This document shows, in pieces, positions 7,263 through 16,266 of a stretch of 64,000 bases of DNA. This stretch comes from an uncultured Clostridia bacterium (GTDB taxonomy: Bacteria; Bacillota; Clostridia; Christensenellales; UBA3700). Below the pieces are notes generated by a model. It was given only the letters and a program-made list of their open reading frames with translations, did not search any database and was not told the DNA's origin. The stretch lies in the NCBI GenBank assembly GCA_947246685.1, contig CAMXSN010000003.1, positions 1-64,000 of the forward strand, read 5' to 3'. The position numbers were made by a program, and so were the translations under genes. Position 1 is the stretch's first letter. Each line of letters opens with the position of its first letter.

Positions 7263-7562
7263 ATGAATAAAACTGCATGGATATTTTCTTATAAACTTAA
7301 AAAGGGTGTATGTGAAGAAGAATTTATAGGATTAACGCAAAAATTACATGACGAAATTATTTCTAAAGCAAAAGGCTTTATCTCTTGGGAACATTACTTA
7401 CAAGGAGAGATATGGACTGATTTTGTTCTTTGGGAGACAGAGGAAGATGCAAATAGAGCAACAACAATAGGGAAAGGTAAGGAAGTAACTAATAATTTTT
7501 ATGCTTGCATTCAAATGAATACTTGCAGAGTTTTAATTTCTAAATTGATAAAAAAATATTAA
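7263..7562 (+). CDS. Antibiotic-biosynthesis-monooxygenase (ABM)-fold small protein
   Basis: 99 residues with the pattern of a dimeric alpha/beta-barrel protein: WIFSYKLKKG, then a helix, AKGFISWEHYLQGE, TDFVLWETEEDANRA and a final strand ending NTCRVLIS. Such proteins include small monooxygenases and ligand-binding proteins; the catalytic role here is unknown. ACGAGG precedes the ATG. It lies between two copies of a 22-base direct repeat and inside the interval between the duplicated cassettes, on the opposite strand to them. Confidence 0.7.
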   Translation: MNKTAWIFSYKLKKGVCEEEFIGLTQKLHDEIISKAKGFISWEHYLQGEIWTDFVLWETEEDANRATTIGKGKEVTNNFYACIQMNTCRVLISKLIKKY

Positions 7563-7594
7563 GTTAATAAATCTCAATTTAGCGTAGAAAATTC

Positions 7595-7616
7595 GTTTTA
7601 CGTTGTCACTGCTCCA
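7595..7616 (+). repeat. 22-base direct repeat, right copy
   Basis: Identical to 7086-7107. Here it continues as CCA, so the end reads CTGCTCCACCA, reminiscent of a tRNA 3' end, but no tRNA fold is present. Confidence 0.85.
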
Positions 7617-7752
7617 CCATATAATGACTGATAAGAGTTAGCTTATCAGTCATTTTTACTTTGAGAATTTCGGAGTAATTAACTATTTGCTTGAAAAAGT
7701 TTTCATCTTTTGATATTATGACTATACAATAACCAGTAATTTAGAAAACAAA

Positions 7753-8199
7753 ATGATTATTAGACCTTATGTGCCGACAGATTGTGAGGTTTTGGCAAAT
7801 TTGTTTTATCTTACAGTCCATACAGTCAACGCAAAAGATTACACGAAAGAACAACTAAATGCTTGGGCTACGGGTAATATAGATTTGCAAGAATGGAACA
7901 AATCACTTTCTGAGCATTATACTTTTGTTGCGGTTAAAAATAATATTATTGTTGGATTTGGCGATATAGATAAATCGGGTTATCTTGATAGATTATATGT
8001 ACATAAAGACTATCAACATCAAGGCATTGCGACTGCAATCTGCGATAAGTTAGAACAAGCAGTGATAGTAAGCAAAATAATTACTCACGCATCTATAACA
8101 GCAAAATCTTTCTTTCTTCAAAGAGGTTTTAGAATAGTCAAGGAGCAACAAGTAGAAAGAAATGAAATTTCCTTGGCCAACTATGTAATGGAAAAGTAA
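7753..8199 (+). CDS. GNAT-family N-acetyltransferase
   Basis: 148 residues. The acetyl-CoA binding block is YLDRLYVHKDYQHQGIATAICDKLE (about residues 75-99), preceded by the strand FVAVKNNIIVGFGDI and followed by ITAKSFFLQRGF, the usual C-terminal motif. The acceptor is unknown. The ribosome binding site is weak. A terminator at 8224-8247 closes the gene. It sits with the ABM-fold gene between the duplicated cassettes. Confidence 0.88.
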   Translation: MIIRPYVPTDCEVLANLFYLTVHTVNAKDYTKEQLNAWATGNIDLQEWNKSLSEHYTFVAVKNNIIVGFGDIDKSGYLDRLYVHKDYQHQGIATAICDKLEQAVIVSKIITHASITAKSFFLQRGFRIVKEQQVERNEISLANYVMEK

Positions 8200-8223
8200 G
8201 TCATGCTCTTTGCAAGAAAACAC

Positions 8224-8254
8224 ATAAGAGAGTATTTTCTCTCTTATCTTTGTT
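8224..8254 (+). terminator. Terminator after the GNAT gene
   Basis: ATAAGAGAG (8224-8232) pairs with CTCTCTTAT (8239-8247), followed by CTTTGTTT. Confidence 0.6.
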
Positions 8255-8266
8255 TATAAGCATTTG

Positions 8267-8629
8267 TCAGCTGTCATAGTCGTAAGCAATCTTGTTTAAT
8301 TTTTCGCCTCGCAAATTTTTGATAAAGCCGTCTTCAACTTTGCAATACCAACGAATATCTTTATTTGGCAAATCGTTAAATATGAATTCGTCTGTGCAAT
8401 CGCTCTCTTCGACAACTTCCATATCTTTAACGTGAATATACTCTACAATGTCGTCTTTAATAGAATACATAGTCTCTTCGCTAAACGGAGTCGGGTCAGT
8501 AAATGCCACTTGAAAACTTCTAAACCTTATGTGTGCCTCAACAATCGTTCCCACCATATCTTTATATACGCCGTAATTTTCATATTCGGGATTTGATACC
8601 AAAATTCTTACTTTATCAAACATCTTCAT
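8267..8629 (-). CDS. Cassette protein B, copy 2, unknown function
   Basis: 120 residues, paralogue of the protein at 6022. The start ATG at 8629 overlaps the stop of protein A as ATGA, preceded by AGGAGG nine bases upstream. The N-terminus MKMFDKVRILVSNPEY and the last 30 residues are nearly identical to copy 1, while the middle (residues about 40-90) differs most, including LLRNLP versus IFNDLP. The conserved ends and variable middle would fit a pair with distinct partners, but this is inference. Confidence 0.7.
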   Translation of the reverse strand: MKMFDKVRILVSNPEYENYGVYKDMVGTIVEAHIRFRSFQVAFTDPTPFSEETMYSIKDDIVEYIHVKDMEVVEESDCTDEFIFNDLPNKDIRWYCKVEDGFIKNLRGEKLNKIAYDYDS

Positions 8630-9228
8630 TTTGTCCATCCTCCTATAAAGGTGTTGCATTTTAGTTTTCCGTTAGAAAAAACCATCCAGCCTGATTTTAC
8701 TCTATAGATTTTATTTGCCTTTTCTCCTCTGCCTTCTACATCTGCGAATACATTAATTGCAACGCCGTATTTTGTAATTCCGCGAATAACGTATTGTCCC
8801 AAACAATAGTTTTCGATTACTTTGTTTTTCAAATATTCTAAAAACTTTTCGTCAGGTTCGTGACCGAGAGCTCGAATCCATTCCGATTTATCCTTAAACA
8901 ACCAAGCTTCTTTGCCTTCCGGACATATAAGTTGAATATCTGATTCCCTTGGCGCGGGTATAGCTATCTCTTTGCAATGGCAATTATAGTGATATAGCCC
9001 GATTCTATTTTTGCTATCATTTAAGATTTGTTCAATGGAATACTCCATTGCTTCAGGTTTTTTATTCTTTTCATTTGCAAACCAACATTGATTCGCCGCA
9101 ATGCACTTGACGCAATGCTTTTGCGTTATAGGACCTTGAATTCCGTTTTCATAGTTAAAATCGTCGATAACTACATTATTTAATGCGTCAACAACTTTTA
9201 TCCAATCATAAGACCAGTTTACTAACAT
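8626..9228 (-). CDS. Cassette protein A, copy 2, unknown function
   Basis: 200 residues, paralogue of the protein at 6381. KHCVKCIAANQCWF and YHYNCHC are kept, as are all cysteines of the first half. Differences cluster in the C-terminal half (VEGRGEKANKIYRVKSGW versus IEGRGKNFGKIYTAKSAW). AGAGGTGTATA precedes the ATG. Coupled to protein B by ATGA overlap. Same unknown function as copy 1. Confidence 0.7.
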   Translation of the reverse strand: MLVNWSYDWIKVVDALNNVVIDDFNYENGIQGPITQKHCVKCIAANQCWFANEKNKKPEAMEYSIEQILNDSKNRIGLYHYNCHCKEIAIPAPRESDIQLICPEGKEAWLFKDKSEWIRALGHEPDEKFLEYLKNKVIENYCLGQYVIRGITKYGVAINVFADVEGRGEKANKIYRVKSGWMVFSNGKLKCNTFIGGWTK

Positions 9229-9299
9229 TATACACCTCTATATGGTTATTTCAACTAAATCATACACCAAGAAATTAAATTGGCAATAGTTTTATGACA

Positions 9300-9469
9300 T
9301 CTTTTTATCATTTTGTTATGATAACAATTTTCTAGATACATTTACGCAATTAAACCTGCTCCAAATTATTTAGATTTACTGCATTAAGAATTTTCAAAAA
9401 TTATACTTTGATATGAAATCGATAAATTTCGGTAAAGCAAAATTACGCTCTGAATAATAAGACGGTAGT
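9300..9469. other. Intergenic, nothing recognised
   Basis: AT-rich sequence upstream of cassette copy 2. No reading frame, RNA or repeat beyond the duplicated stretch ending at 9299 is visible. Confidence 0.5.
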
Positions 9470-9503
9470 AAAAAAAGCCTTGAACCGTTTCCGTTCAAAG
9501 CTT
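9470..9503 (-). terminator. Terminator of the giant surface protein gene
   Basis: On the minus strand an eleven-position stem (AAGCTTTGAAC with GTTCAAGGCTT, one mismatch) is followed by TTTTTTT. Confidence 0.8.
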
Positions 9504-9556
9504 ACGATATTACATAATGCAAAATATTTAACCTATTGATAGACAGCAAAAATCGC

Positions 9557-12500
9557 CTAACGCTTTTTCATAGCGCGCTGTTCTTTGAGATAATCGTTGT
9601 ATCTTTCTATCTGATCCTCTCTCAAATCTATCATCTCTTTTGCCGTTGCCAAGGCTTGAGCGTCACCAACTACAAGCTCCGTCTCCTTGACTTTCATCTT
9701 CGTTCCGTCCGATCCTGCGTTTCTCCTTATGTCTTTGAAATACTCGTCTTCCATCTTAAACAACGCCACGGTAACGCCCTTCTTGATTGTCAGCTTAACC
9801 AACGGATTGACAGAAGATTGCCCCAGCAGGACGTAATATGCGGATTTTCTCTCTTTGCATTTGTCCTTGCTCATAGCATATTGCTTTATCGTATCGAAGT
9901 ATTTCTTTTGCTTAGCGCTTAGTTTTTCATACGCCTCGTCTAAATTAAGTCTCGGCGCGACTGATTTAGATTTCTTTTCGTCAGGGATATCCGGCGCCTT
10001 TTCCGCTTCCGACGGCATTTCCTTGACGACTTCTTTTTCTACTATTCTCTCAACGGGCTTCTCTATTATCCTCTCGACTATCTGCGGCGCGGGCTGTTGG
10101 GGAGCAGATTGCCTGCTCAAAGCTGCGTTTATCGCCAAATCGCTCATTCTCTGCATCAATATCTCTTGGTTGCGCATGAGCGTCTCAATTTTATCGGAAT
10201 TGCGGTCGTACTCTCTCGCTGACGTTTCTGTTGCTCCGCCTCCAACGGAAAGATTCTTAACCGTTTCTTTAAGATCTTCCATTGCCTTATTCAGTTGGCT
10301 GACTTTTTCTTCGTTCCTGTTTTTTTCGGATAACAAAAACTCTTTTTCTTTCTCGCTTGCGTTAATTTGCTCCTGCATCGATTTTAACGTATCGTTCAAC
10401 TCTTTGAGCAAAGCGTCGTTGACTTTTGCCGACGCCACTTCTTTCTCAGCGGCCTTTTGCTCAGATAATTGCCGCATCAATTCCTCTATGCGCTCCTCGT
10501 TTCGCTGCGTTAAATGTCTGATTCTTTCCTCGTTTTTCTCATTCTGCTCCTGAAGTCTTTGAATCATTTCGTCGTTTCCGGAAGCCTGTTGCGGCAAGTA
10601 TTGCTGCACGTTGGGCAGCATTGCGGACACTGCGTCGTTTATCATTACTCTCATGTCTTCCATACCTATCGCAGGCTGTTGCGCGTATGCGTAGCCCTGC
10701 TGTCCCATCACGCCCTGTCCGCTCATATTCATAAACATCGTCTTATTGTACTCGTCCTTTGCGTCTTCAAGTTCTCTCAACGACTTTTTGTATCCCTTTT
10801 TCTCTATGAGCATAAATATAAGCGACAGTAACGCCGCGCCCATTAGAGCTCCCGCAATTATCGTCCAATTTTTCAAGCTGAGTTCAAACAATCCTATTCC
10901 GCTTATTGCATAATACGTCTTGTATTTTTTCTCGATTGTTTTCTTGTTCTCTTTTTTCTTGCCGGCGTAACTTATTCCCTTCGCCGTAAACGTCAATATA
11001 AGCAAGATACTCGCGCCGCTCGCAATCACCTGCCACCAATTTTTGAACGTTTCTATCGCCTTATCAAATTGATTTTCGACCTGTTCGTCTTTTGTATTGT
11101 CGTTATTGCCTGCGCTGATAACAAACTCTTGTTGTTGAGTTTCTATTCCGTCTCCGTCAATCACTACTCCGTGCTCGTCTACGAATGCGTAATTCTCGCC
11201 GTGCTCTCCCAAAAACACCGCCTTGACGCTGTATTTCTTTCCTTTCTCAAACTTAGTTCCTTCTTCAAGTTCCGTCCCTTGTTCGTCATAGTACTTATAG
11301 CCTATCTTTTCTCTATCGCTTTCGCTCAAATTGTAAATTATCGGCGTTCCGTCCGAGTTCTTGTCCCACACTGCCGCTATCTTTTTCTTGTCTATATTAA
11401 TTTCCGATTGTACGCCGTCAACGATTTCATAGTTGATCACATCTTCGTCAGCCAATCCGTATACGACGATATATTTACCCGCGTTCTTCGGTTTTTCTCC
11501 GCTCGCCAACTCGTTTTCGGTCGACACTTCGCCTCTGTAATATTTTATCGATATCTTTTCTTTGTCTATCTTTTCTCCATCAATAGCGATAATTGCTCCG
11601 TGTTCTTCTCCGTCGTAAATTATTATTTCTTCTTCTGTCTTAACGCTTAATTTGATTTTTTCTATTTGAAAATCTATTCTCACCGTCTCCAACTCATAAT
11701 TCTTTGCGACTTCACCGTCAAGAGCCAACTCTATATAATAGGCTCCCGCATTGACGGGCGCAATTTGCGTTGCTTGCGCGTCAAAATAAGTTTGTACAAT
11801 ATCTTCAAGCGAAACGTCTCCGCACGTTACTTGCAATTCTAGTGTTTGCTCCTTGCCGTTGTAGACGATAGCTTCTGCGTTTGTCCTTTCTACAGTTACT
11901 TTGGCTTTGGATATTTCAAATTCTATCCTAGTCCTTATAAGTTCGTATGTCTCTTCATACCCTTCTGCCAATTCGATCAGTATTGCATATCGTCCCGCGT
12001 CCGTCGGCGCGCTTGCCAAATCAGTCTCCACGTCTTGCAGTATCTGAACAAACTTTATACGCAGCAGCGTTTGAATAGGCAAAGTCGTCCCCGTCAACGT
12101 CAGTTCGCTACCGTGCGGCATCCTGTCGTAAGTATAGTCGTAATCTCCTGCGTTGAGTTCTACCGCTACCTCAATTTTGTCCGATCCTATACTGAAATAT
12201 TTTGCCTTATTGCCGGTTATCTCATAGTTCTTTGACATCTCGTCACTCAGCAACGCCACCGCCCAATACGACATTATTACTGGTGATTTGACTTCTATAT
12301 CTTCAAACGCTATCTTGTCGCCTTTAGCTCCTGTAGACAATGAATAATCTTCTCCGTTATAGTATTCGTACTCTTTTATCTTATCAGCATATTCTCCGCT
12401 TACAACGTAGTACTCAAAATCTTTACCGTTCTTGTCTTCGGCTAGCTTGCCGACCCAACTCAGCGTTATTCCCGCTTTCTTTATATCCCAACTATACTCC

Positions 12501-15061
12501 CAATCAAACTCCTGTCCGTTGTTGTACTCATATGTGGTTTTGTCTTCGATATCTATATCCTCATAGTTGACGTCGACGTTCTCTATCTGCACAACTCGCG
12601 CTATATAACCGTCCTTTGCCTCAATTTTTTTATATTCTCCTCCGTAAGTGGCCTTCAACGTGCTGGGCAATCCGGTCAAATATACTTCGTGATTGGCGCC
12701 GTCGTATACGTCGCTGCTTCTTTTTCTCTCCCATTTTACATCATTTAAGTTATACTTAGCTTTATTGATCTTCCAGTTCAACTCGTATCTGGTCTTACCT
12801 GTCAGCTTGATATTCTCATCTGCCGCCTTTATTTCAAATACTATCGTATAGTAACCGCTCGCGTTAGCGTCGGTCTTTTTGACGTCGCCCTGTATCTGCG
12901 TCGTAATAGAGGGATAAGCGTTGGCGTCTTTGTATATACTGTCAACGTTGAACACGTATTCTTTGGAATTGTATTGCAATTCCAACACGCCCGCGCCGTT
13001 GATATCGGCGTCGCTTACCGTCGTAGGCTGTCCGTTGTTGATATCGGCGTTGCCGTAAGTCCATTTTATCTCGCTTTCGTCTATGTTAAGACTCGCCGTC
13101 TCAACTTTGAACTCCTGCTCGAATTCCAACGAATAGTTCCTTGATGTCGCCGCGCTTGAATTCAACCGCAAAATATATTTGTAGCCGTCTCCCACTTTGT
13201 CTACGGCGGGCAACTTGGCAGTCATCTCGGTATTGTCCGCATTCAACGTAGGCAATGCGCTAAGCTTGCTTTCCTTTCCATCAGGATCCTTAACGTACGC
13301 TTCAAATTCCACTTTATCTATATCCGCGCCGCAAATGCCCTCAACGCCGATCAAGTATTCTTTTTGCGTTTTTACGCTCGTTGTCCACAACATCTCCTTA
13401 GCGGTAAGTTTCAATATCTTCTTCTTGATCGTCACGTTAATATTGCTCCTGCTCTCCGTGCCGTCATTATCCGTCCACTCCATCAAGTTTTTGTCTTTTA
13501 ACTCTACCTTGACAGCATAAGTCTTGGCTTCCTTTACTTTAATGCAGCTCTTGCCGTCATTTATAACCGGTTCGTCAATATTGTTTATCTTGACTTGCAT
13601 AAGGTCTTCTTCGTAATATCTCAACGGCAGATATTGATCTTGACCGTTGTAAACGATATTCTCGGGATTGATTACGTCCAACTCCAACGGAGCTACGTGA
13701 TGTTTTAATTTGAACGTAAACTTCTTCTCCGTCCTAGTGCCGTCAATCCAACACTCTCCGTCTTTTGGCGTAACTTTTACCGTATACTCTCCCGCGACGC
13801 TTACGTTGAAAGACAAAACTTTTTCCGTTACCGTATATTCGGGTTTTGCTACGCTCGCCCCGTTTACGCCCACCGCGTCTATAGCAATTTGCACCTTGTT
13901 TTCTATTACGTTAGCCAGTTCAAACGTAGTGTCGTTCGCCACGCCGCCCGTCTCGCTGTAATACTGTTTGACGTTGCCCTTCACAGAGATTTCCGACACG
14001 GTAGCCGCCTCTTCCGCCTTGCTCAAATTCAAATGTATTGCAGGTCTTACTCCCGGAGAATTGGTAACTTCTCCAAAAGTAGAATTACCAGACGCGTCCG
14101 TTGAATATGCATATCCGTAGTTATCGTTGAGACCCGATCTCAGTCTTGAGAACGCGTTGCCCGAATGCGCTCTTTGCGAAGAGCTTAATTTCCATATAGA
14201 AGTCATTGACGCATAATCGTTCCAGCCTGTCTCCGACGCGCTGGGTATCCAGATGTAATCTTCGCCCCAATCCTCATATTTGAATTCGCGGCCTCCTACG
14301 GTAAACGTATCGCCGGGCTGATAACCGGTCGACGGTTTCCACTGTCCGTTGGTCGGATCTCTCAACGCTTCGTTGGGCAAATTGAAGTTTGACAGTCCCG
14401 AATCTCTGCCTACGAAAGTTTGATATAATTGATACTTAATATTATTTGGCTGTACCAAAAAATTATTGGCGAAGCTGCCGCCGGTAAACAACGCAAAATC
14501 CGGATCGCTGAGCAAGTTGCTTCTCAGAATACTGCTGCTGTACATATTGTTACCCTTGACGTTCGAGTGATCGGAATAATATTGAGAAGTGCCTTTGTCG
14601 TCCGCCAGATACAACGTCGCTACCACGTCTCCGCTGCCTTCGGCAAGCGTAAGCGACGCCACCATCCAATCCAAACTGCCCAATTTAACCACAAGTCCGG
14701 CAGAATTGCTGATAGTCTTAAATCCTACGCCGTTGCTATTCTTTTGTTGAATGTTGCTGTTTATCGTGTTGGCGGAGATAACGTAACTGCCCGTTTGAGC
14801 GTCCGTCTCTGTTTTGACGTAATCCGACCAATTTTTGTTGCCGAAAAGTTTTTCCGTCAAATCATAAAATACGTCGTCATTGAATTTACCTATTCCCGAC
14901 TGCCACAATTCTTTACCGTTTCCGATTTTTATCGCGCCCGAAGCAGCCGCCTCCGCTTGCATATCATTTGAACAAAAAAACGCCGCAGCGCTTGTTAAAA
15001 ACAAGCACACCGCAACTAATATAGCTAAATAAACATATTTTTTTTGTTTTACCGTATTCAT
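9557..15061 (-). CDS. Giant surface protein: DUF6273 domain, MBG-like repeats, two membrane spans, cytoplasmic coiled coil
   Basis: 1834 residues. A signal peptide (about 1-38) is followed by a DUF6273-like domain (about 110-347) with YSSSILRSNLL, LRSGLNDN and the closing GVRPAIHLNLS. Residues about 440-1320 are repeated beta-rich modules with VYNGxxQ/VYDGxxH-type motifs, as in MBG/YDG domains. Two hydrophobic spans follow (about 1335-1360 and 1390-1422). The last 410 residues are a predicted cytoplasmic region with a long Glu/Lys/Gln-rich coiled coil, a proline-rich linker with repeated VERIxEK, and a basic C-terminal domain. This topology joins an outside repeat stalk to an inside coiled coil. 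ATG 15061 has only a weak GAAGAA ribosome site. The function is unknown, possibly adhesion or mechanosensing. Confidence 0.85.
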   Translation of the reverse strand: MNTVKQKKYVYLAILVAVCLFLTSAAAFFCSNDMQAEAAASGAIKIGNGKELWQSGIGKFNDDVFYDLTEKLFGNKNWSDYVKTETDAQTGSYVISANTINSNIQQKNSNGVGFKTISNSAGLVVKLGSLDWMVASLTLAEGSGDVVATLYLADDKGTSQYYSDHSNVKGNNMYSSSILRSNLLSDPDFALFTGGSFANNFLVQPNNIKYQLYQTFVGRDSGLSNFNLPNEALRDPTNGQWKPSTGYQPGDTFTVGGREFKYEDWGEDYIWIPSASETGWNDYASMTSIWKLSSSQRAHSGNAFSRLRSGLNDNYGYAYSTDASGNSTFGEVTNSPGVRPAIHLNLSKAEEAATVSEISVKGNVKQYYSETGGVANDTTFELANVIENKVQIAIDAVGVNGASVAKPEYTVTEKVLSFNVSVAGEYTVKVTPKDGECWIDGTRTEKKFTFKLKHHVAPLELDVINPENIVYNGQDQYLPLRYYEEDLMQVKINNIDEPVINDGKSCIKVKEAKTYAVKVELKDKNLMEWTDNDGTESRSNINVTIKKKILKLTAKEMLWTTSVKTQKEYLIGVEGICGADIDKVEFEAYVKDPDGKESKLSALPTLNADNTEMTAKLPAVDKVGDGYKYILRLNSSAATSRNYSLEFEQEFKVETASLNIDESEIKWTYGNADINNGQPTTVSDADINGAGVLELQYNSKEYVFNVDSIYKDANAYPSITTQIQGDVKKTDANASGYYTIVFEIKAADENIKLTGKTRYELNWKINKAKYNLNDVKWERKRSSDVYDGANHEVYLTGLPSTLKATYGGEYKKIEAKDGYIARVVQIENVDVNYEDIDIEDKTTYEYNNGQEFDWEYSWDIKKAGITLSWVGKLAEDKNGKDFEYYVVSGEYADKIKEYEYYNGEDYSLSTGAKGDKIAFEDIEVKSPVIMSYWAVALLSDEMSKNYEITGNKAKYFSIGSDKIEVAVELNAGDYDYTYDRMPHGSELTLTGTTLPIQTLLRIKFVQILQDVETDLASAPTDAGRYAILIELAEGYEETYELIRTRIEFEISKAKVTVERTNAEAIVYNGKEQTLELQVTCGDVSLEDIVQTYFDAQATQIAPVNAGAYYIELALDGEVAKNYELETVRIDFQIEKIKLSVKTEEEIIIYDGEEHGAIIAIDGEKIDKEKISIKYYRGEVSTENELASGEKPKNAGKYIVVYGLADEDVINYEIVDGVQSEINIDKKKIAAVWDKNSDGTPIIYNLSESDREKIGYKYYDEQGTELEEGTKFEKGKKYSVKAVFLGEHGENYAFVDEHGVVIDGDGIETQQQEFVISAGNNDNTKDEQVENQFDKAIETFKNWWQVIASGASILLILTFTAKGISYAGKKKENKKTIEKKYKTYYAISGIGLFELSLKNWTIIAGALMGAALLSLIFMLIEKKGYKKSLRELEDAKDEYNKTMFMNMSGQGVMGQQGYAYAQQPAIGMEDMRVMINDAVSAMLPNVQQYLPQQASGNDEMIQRLQEQNEKNEERIRHLTQRNEERIEELMRQLSEQKAAEKEVASAKVNDALLKELNDTLKSMQEQINASEKEKEFLLSEKNRNEEKVSQLNKAMEDLKETVKNLSVGGGATETSAREYDRNSDKIETLMRNQEILMQRMSDLAINAALSRQSAPQQPAPQIVERIIEKPVERIVEKEVVKEMPSEAEKAPDIPDEKKSKSVAPRLNLDEAYEKLSAKQKKYFDTIKQYAMSKDKCKERKSAYYVLLGQSSVNPLVKLTIKKGVTVALFKMEDEYFKDIRRNAGSDGTKMKVKETELVVGDAQALATAKEMIDLREDQIERYNDYLKEQRAMKKR

Positions 15062-15078
15062 TTCTTCACTTACCCTCA

Positions 15079-15104
15079 GTCAGGAAAAGTATGCATTTCC
15101 TGAC
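15079..15104. promoter_or_regulatory. Palindromic element upstream of the giant protein
   Basis: The palindrome has arms GTCAGGAAA and TTTCCTGAC around AGTATGCA, 18 bases before the start codon, inside the expected leader. Twenty bases of it recur inverted at 15193-15212. It could be an operator or part of a small inverted-repeat element. Confidence 0.6.
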
Positions 15105-15192
15105 CTACAGATATTGCAAAAAAAATTTTAATATTGTATAATTATAGCGAAAAAATGTTTATTTTGGGGACAATTTATAAAAAATTTGCTTG

Positions 15193-15212
15193 GTCAGGAA
15201 ATGCATACTTTT
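15193..15212 (+). repeat. Second copy of the GTCAGGAAATGCATACTTTT element
   Basis: Exact inverted copy of 15085-15104. The two arms enclose 88 bases that contain TATAAT-like sequences on both strands. Confidence 0.8.
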
Positions 15213-15330
15213 TTTGGAATTATGTAAAAATATACTTATAAATAGAAAAGTTAAGTCTCATTGCGTTCGACTTTGATAATTATTAAGATTTTAGCGCGCG
15301 CTACGCGTGAATATAAATAATAACCTCTGA

Positions 15331-15562
15331 ACTCCCGATTTAGTTATATTTATTGACGAATCAAAAAGACGAATTGCATTATTTCACAGTCAAATGATAA
15401 CTCTATTAAAAAGCAAAAGATTAATCGTTCAAATCGTCCGCAACTGCAACGCGCTCTTTGTTAGCGGGATACACTTTTGATTTATTACTTGAAAACGATC
15501 CGCAAATTAGTTATAATGATTTTGAGCAACACATCTACCTGATGATTTTAGCGATTAATTAA
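15331..15562 (+). pseudogene. Possible decayed coding remnant
   Basis: One frame from 15331 reads TPDLVIFIDESKRR..., with a Walker-B-like hydrophobic run ending in acidic residues, and stops at 15480. A second frame continues GYTFDLLLENDPQISYNDF and stops at 15562. Neither has a start codon or ribosome site. Together they look like one frameshifted gene tail, but the stretch is short and could be chance. Confidence 0.25.
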
Positions 15563-15576
15563 ATACGGAGTATTAT

Positions 15577-16140
15577 ATGGAACAGACTAATCAGAATTCT
15601 TGGATAACGGCATTGCAATCGTTGAAAGAAGGAAACGCCAGATATATCGACGCGCAAAAAAGCAATGGAGATATATCCGTCCAATTAAGATTAACTACTT
15701 TCCGAAACGGACAAAAGCCCTACGCGATAATCCTTTCATGCTCTGATTCTCGGGTAATGCCGGAAAGTATTTTTTCCGCTAACCTCGGAGATTTATTCGT
15801 GATTCGCATCGCAGGCAACGTAATCGATTCGGCTGCTCTCGCAAGTATTGAATATGCTCTGTCAAGTCTTGGAGCACAGCTTGTCGTAGTAATGGGACAT
15901 ACGGGCTGCGGAGCTGTCAAATCGGCTATTAGCGGCGGAGCAACCAACAACGTCAAATTTATAACCGACAAAATCCGCCTTGCAATAAGAGACGAACAAG
16001 ACGACTGCGCCGCCTGCCGCTTAAACGTCGACGCCTGCGTCAACGAAGTCGTTCAAACTTTGTCTACGAATTATCCTACCGCCAAAATCATGGGCGCTAT
16101 CTATCATACCGACAGCGGAAAAGTCCGATTTTTTGAATAA
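15577..16140 (+). CDS. Beta-class carbonic anhydrase
   Basis: Zinc enzyme interconverting CO2 and bicarbonate. The zinc ligands C55, H108 and C111 and the Asp-Arg dyad D57/R59 are in place (SCSDSRV and GHTGCGAV). The length of 187 residues matches the short clostridial type. ACGGAG precedes the ATG. It appears monocistronic and convergent with the membrane protein gene at 16267. Confidence 0.93.
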   Translation: MEQTNQNSWITALQSLKEGNARYIDAQKSNGDISVQLRLTTFRNGQKPYAIILSCSDSRVMPESIFSANLGDLFVIRIAGNVIDSAALASIEYALSSLGAQLVVVMGHTGCGAVKSAISGGATNNVKFITDKIRLAIRDEQDDCAACRLNVDACVNEVVQTLSTNYPTAKIMGAIYHTDSGKVRFFE

Positions 16141-16266
16141 AACCATTTACTTATGCAAATGTACTTTGCTATTAATAATTGCCTATGACTAACAAAGCTT
16201 CGATAGAAATACGTAACGCGCTAATTAGCGACAAATGCTTTTGGTTTGCGTTGGATAAATCAACGC

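Larger units (their letters stand above)
8267..9299. repeat. Duplicated two-gene cassette, copy 2
   Basis: Second copy of the block at 6022-7048, in the same orientation, including the sequence upstream of the first gene. Confidence 0.9.

Noticed and set aside
7595..7616. Truncated tRNA ending GCTCCACCA
   Set aside because: No acceptor 5' partner, no canonical T loop, and the left copy lacks the CCA continuation.
14020..14170. Giant surface protein as the direct DGR target in this window
   Set aside because: Peptide similarity only; the DNA does not share the near-identity to either template that a variable repeat needs, and the domain is not at the C-terminus.
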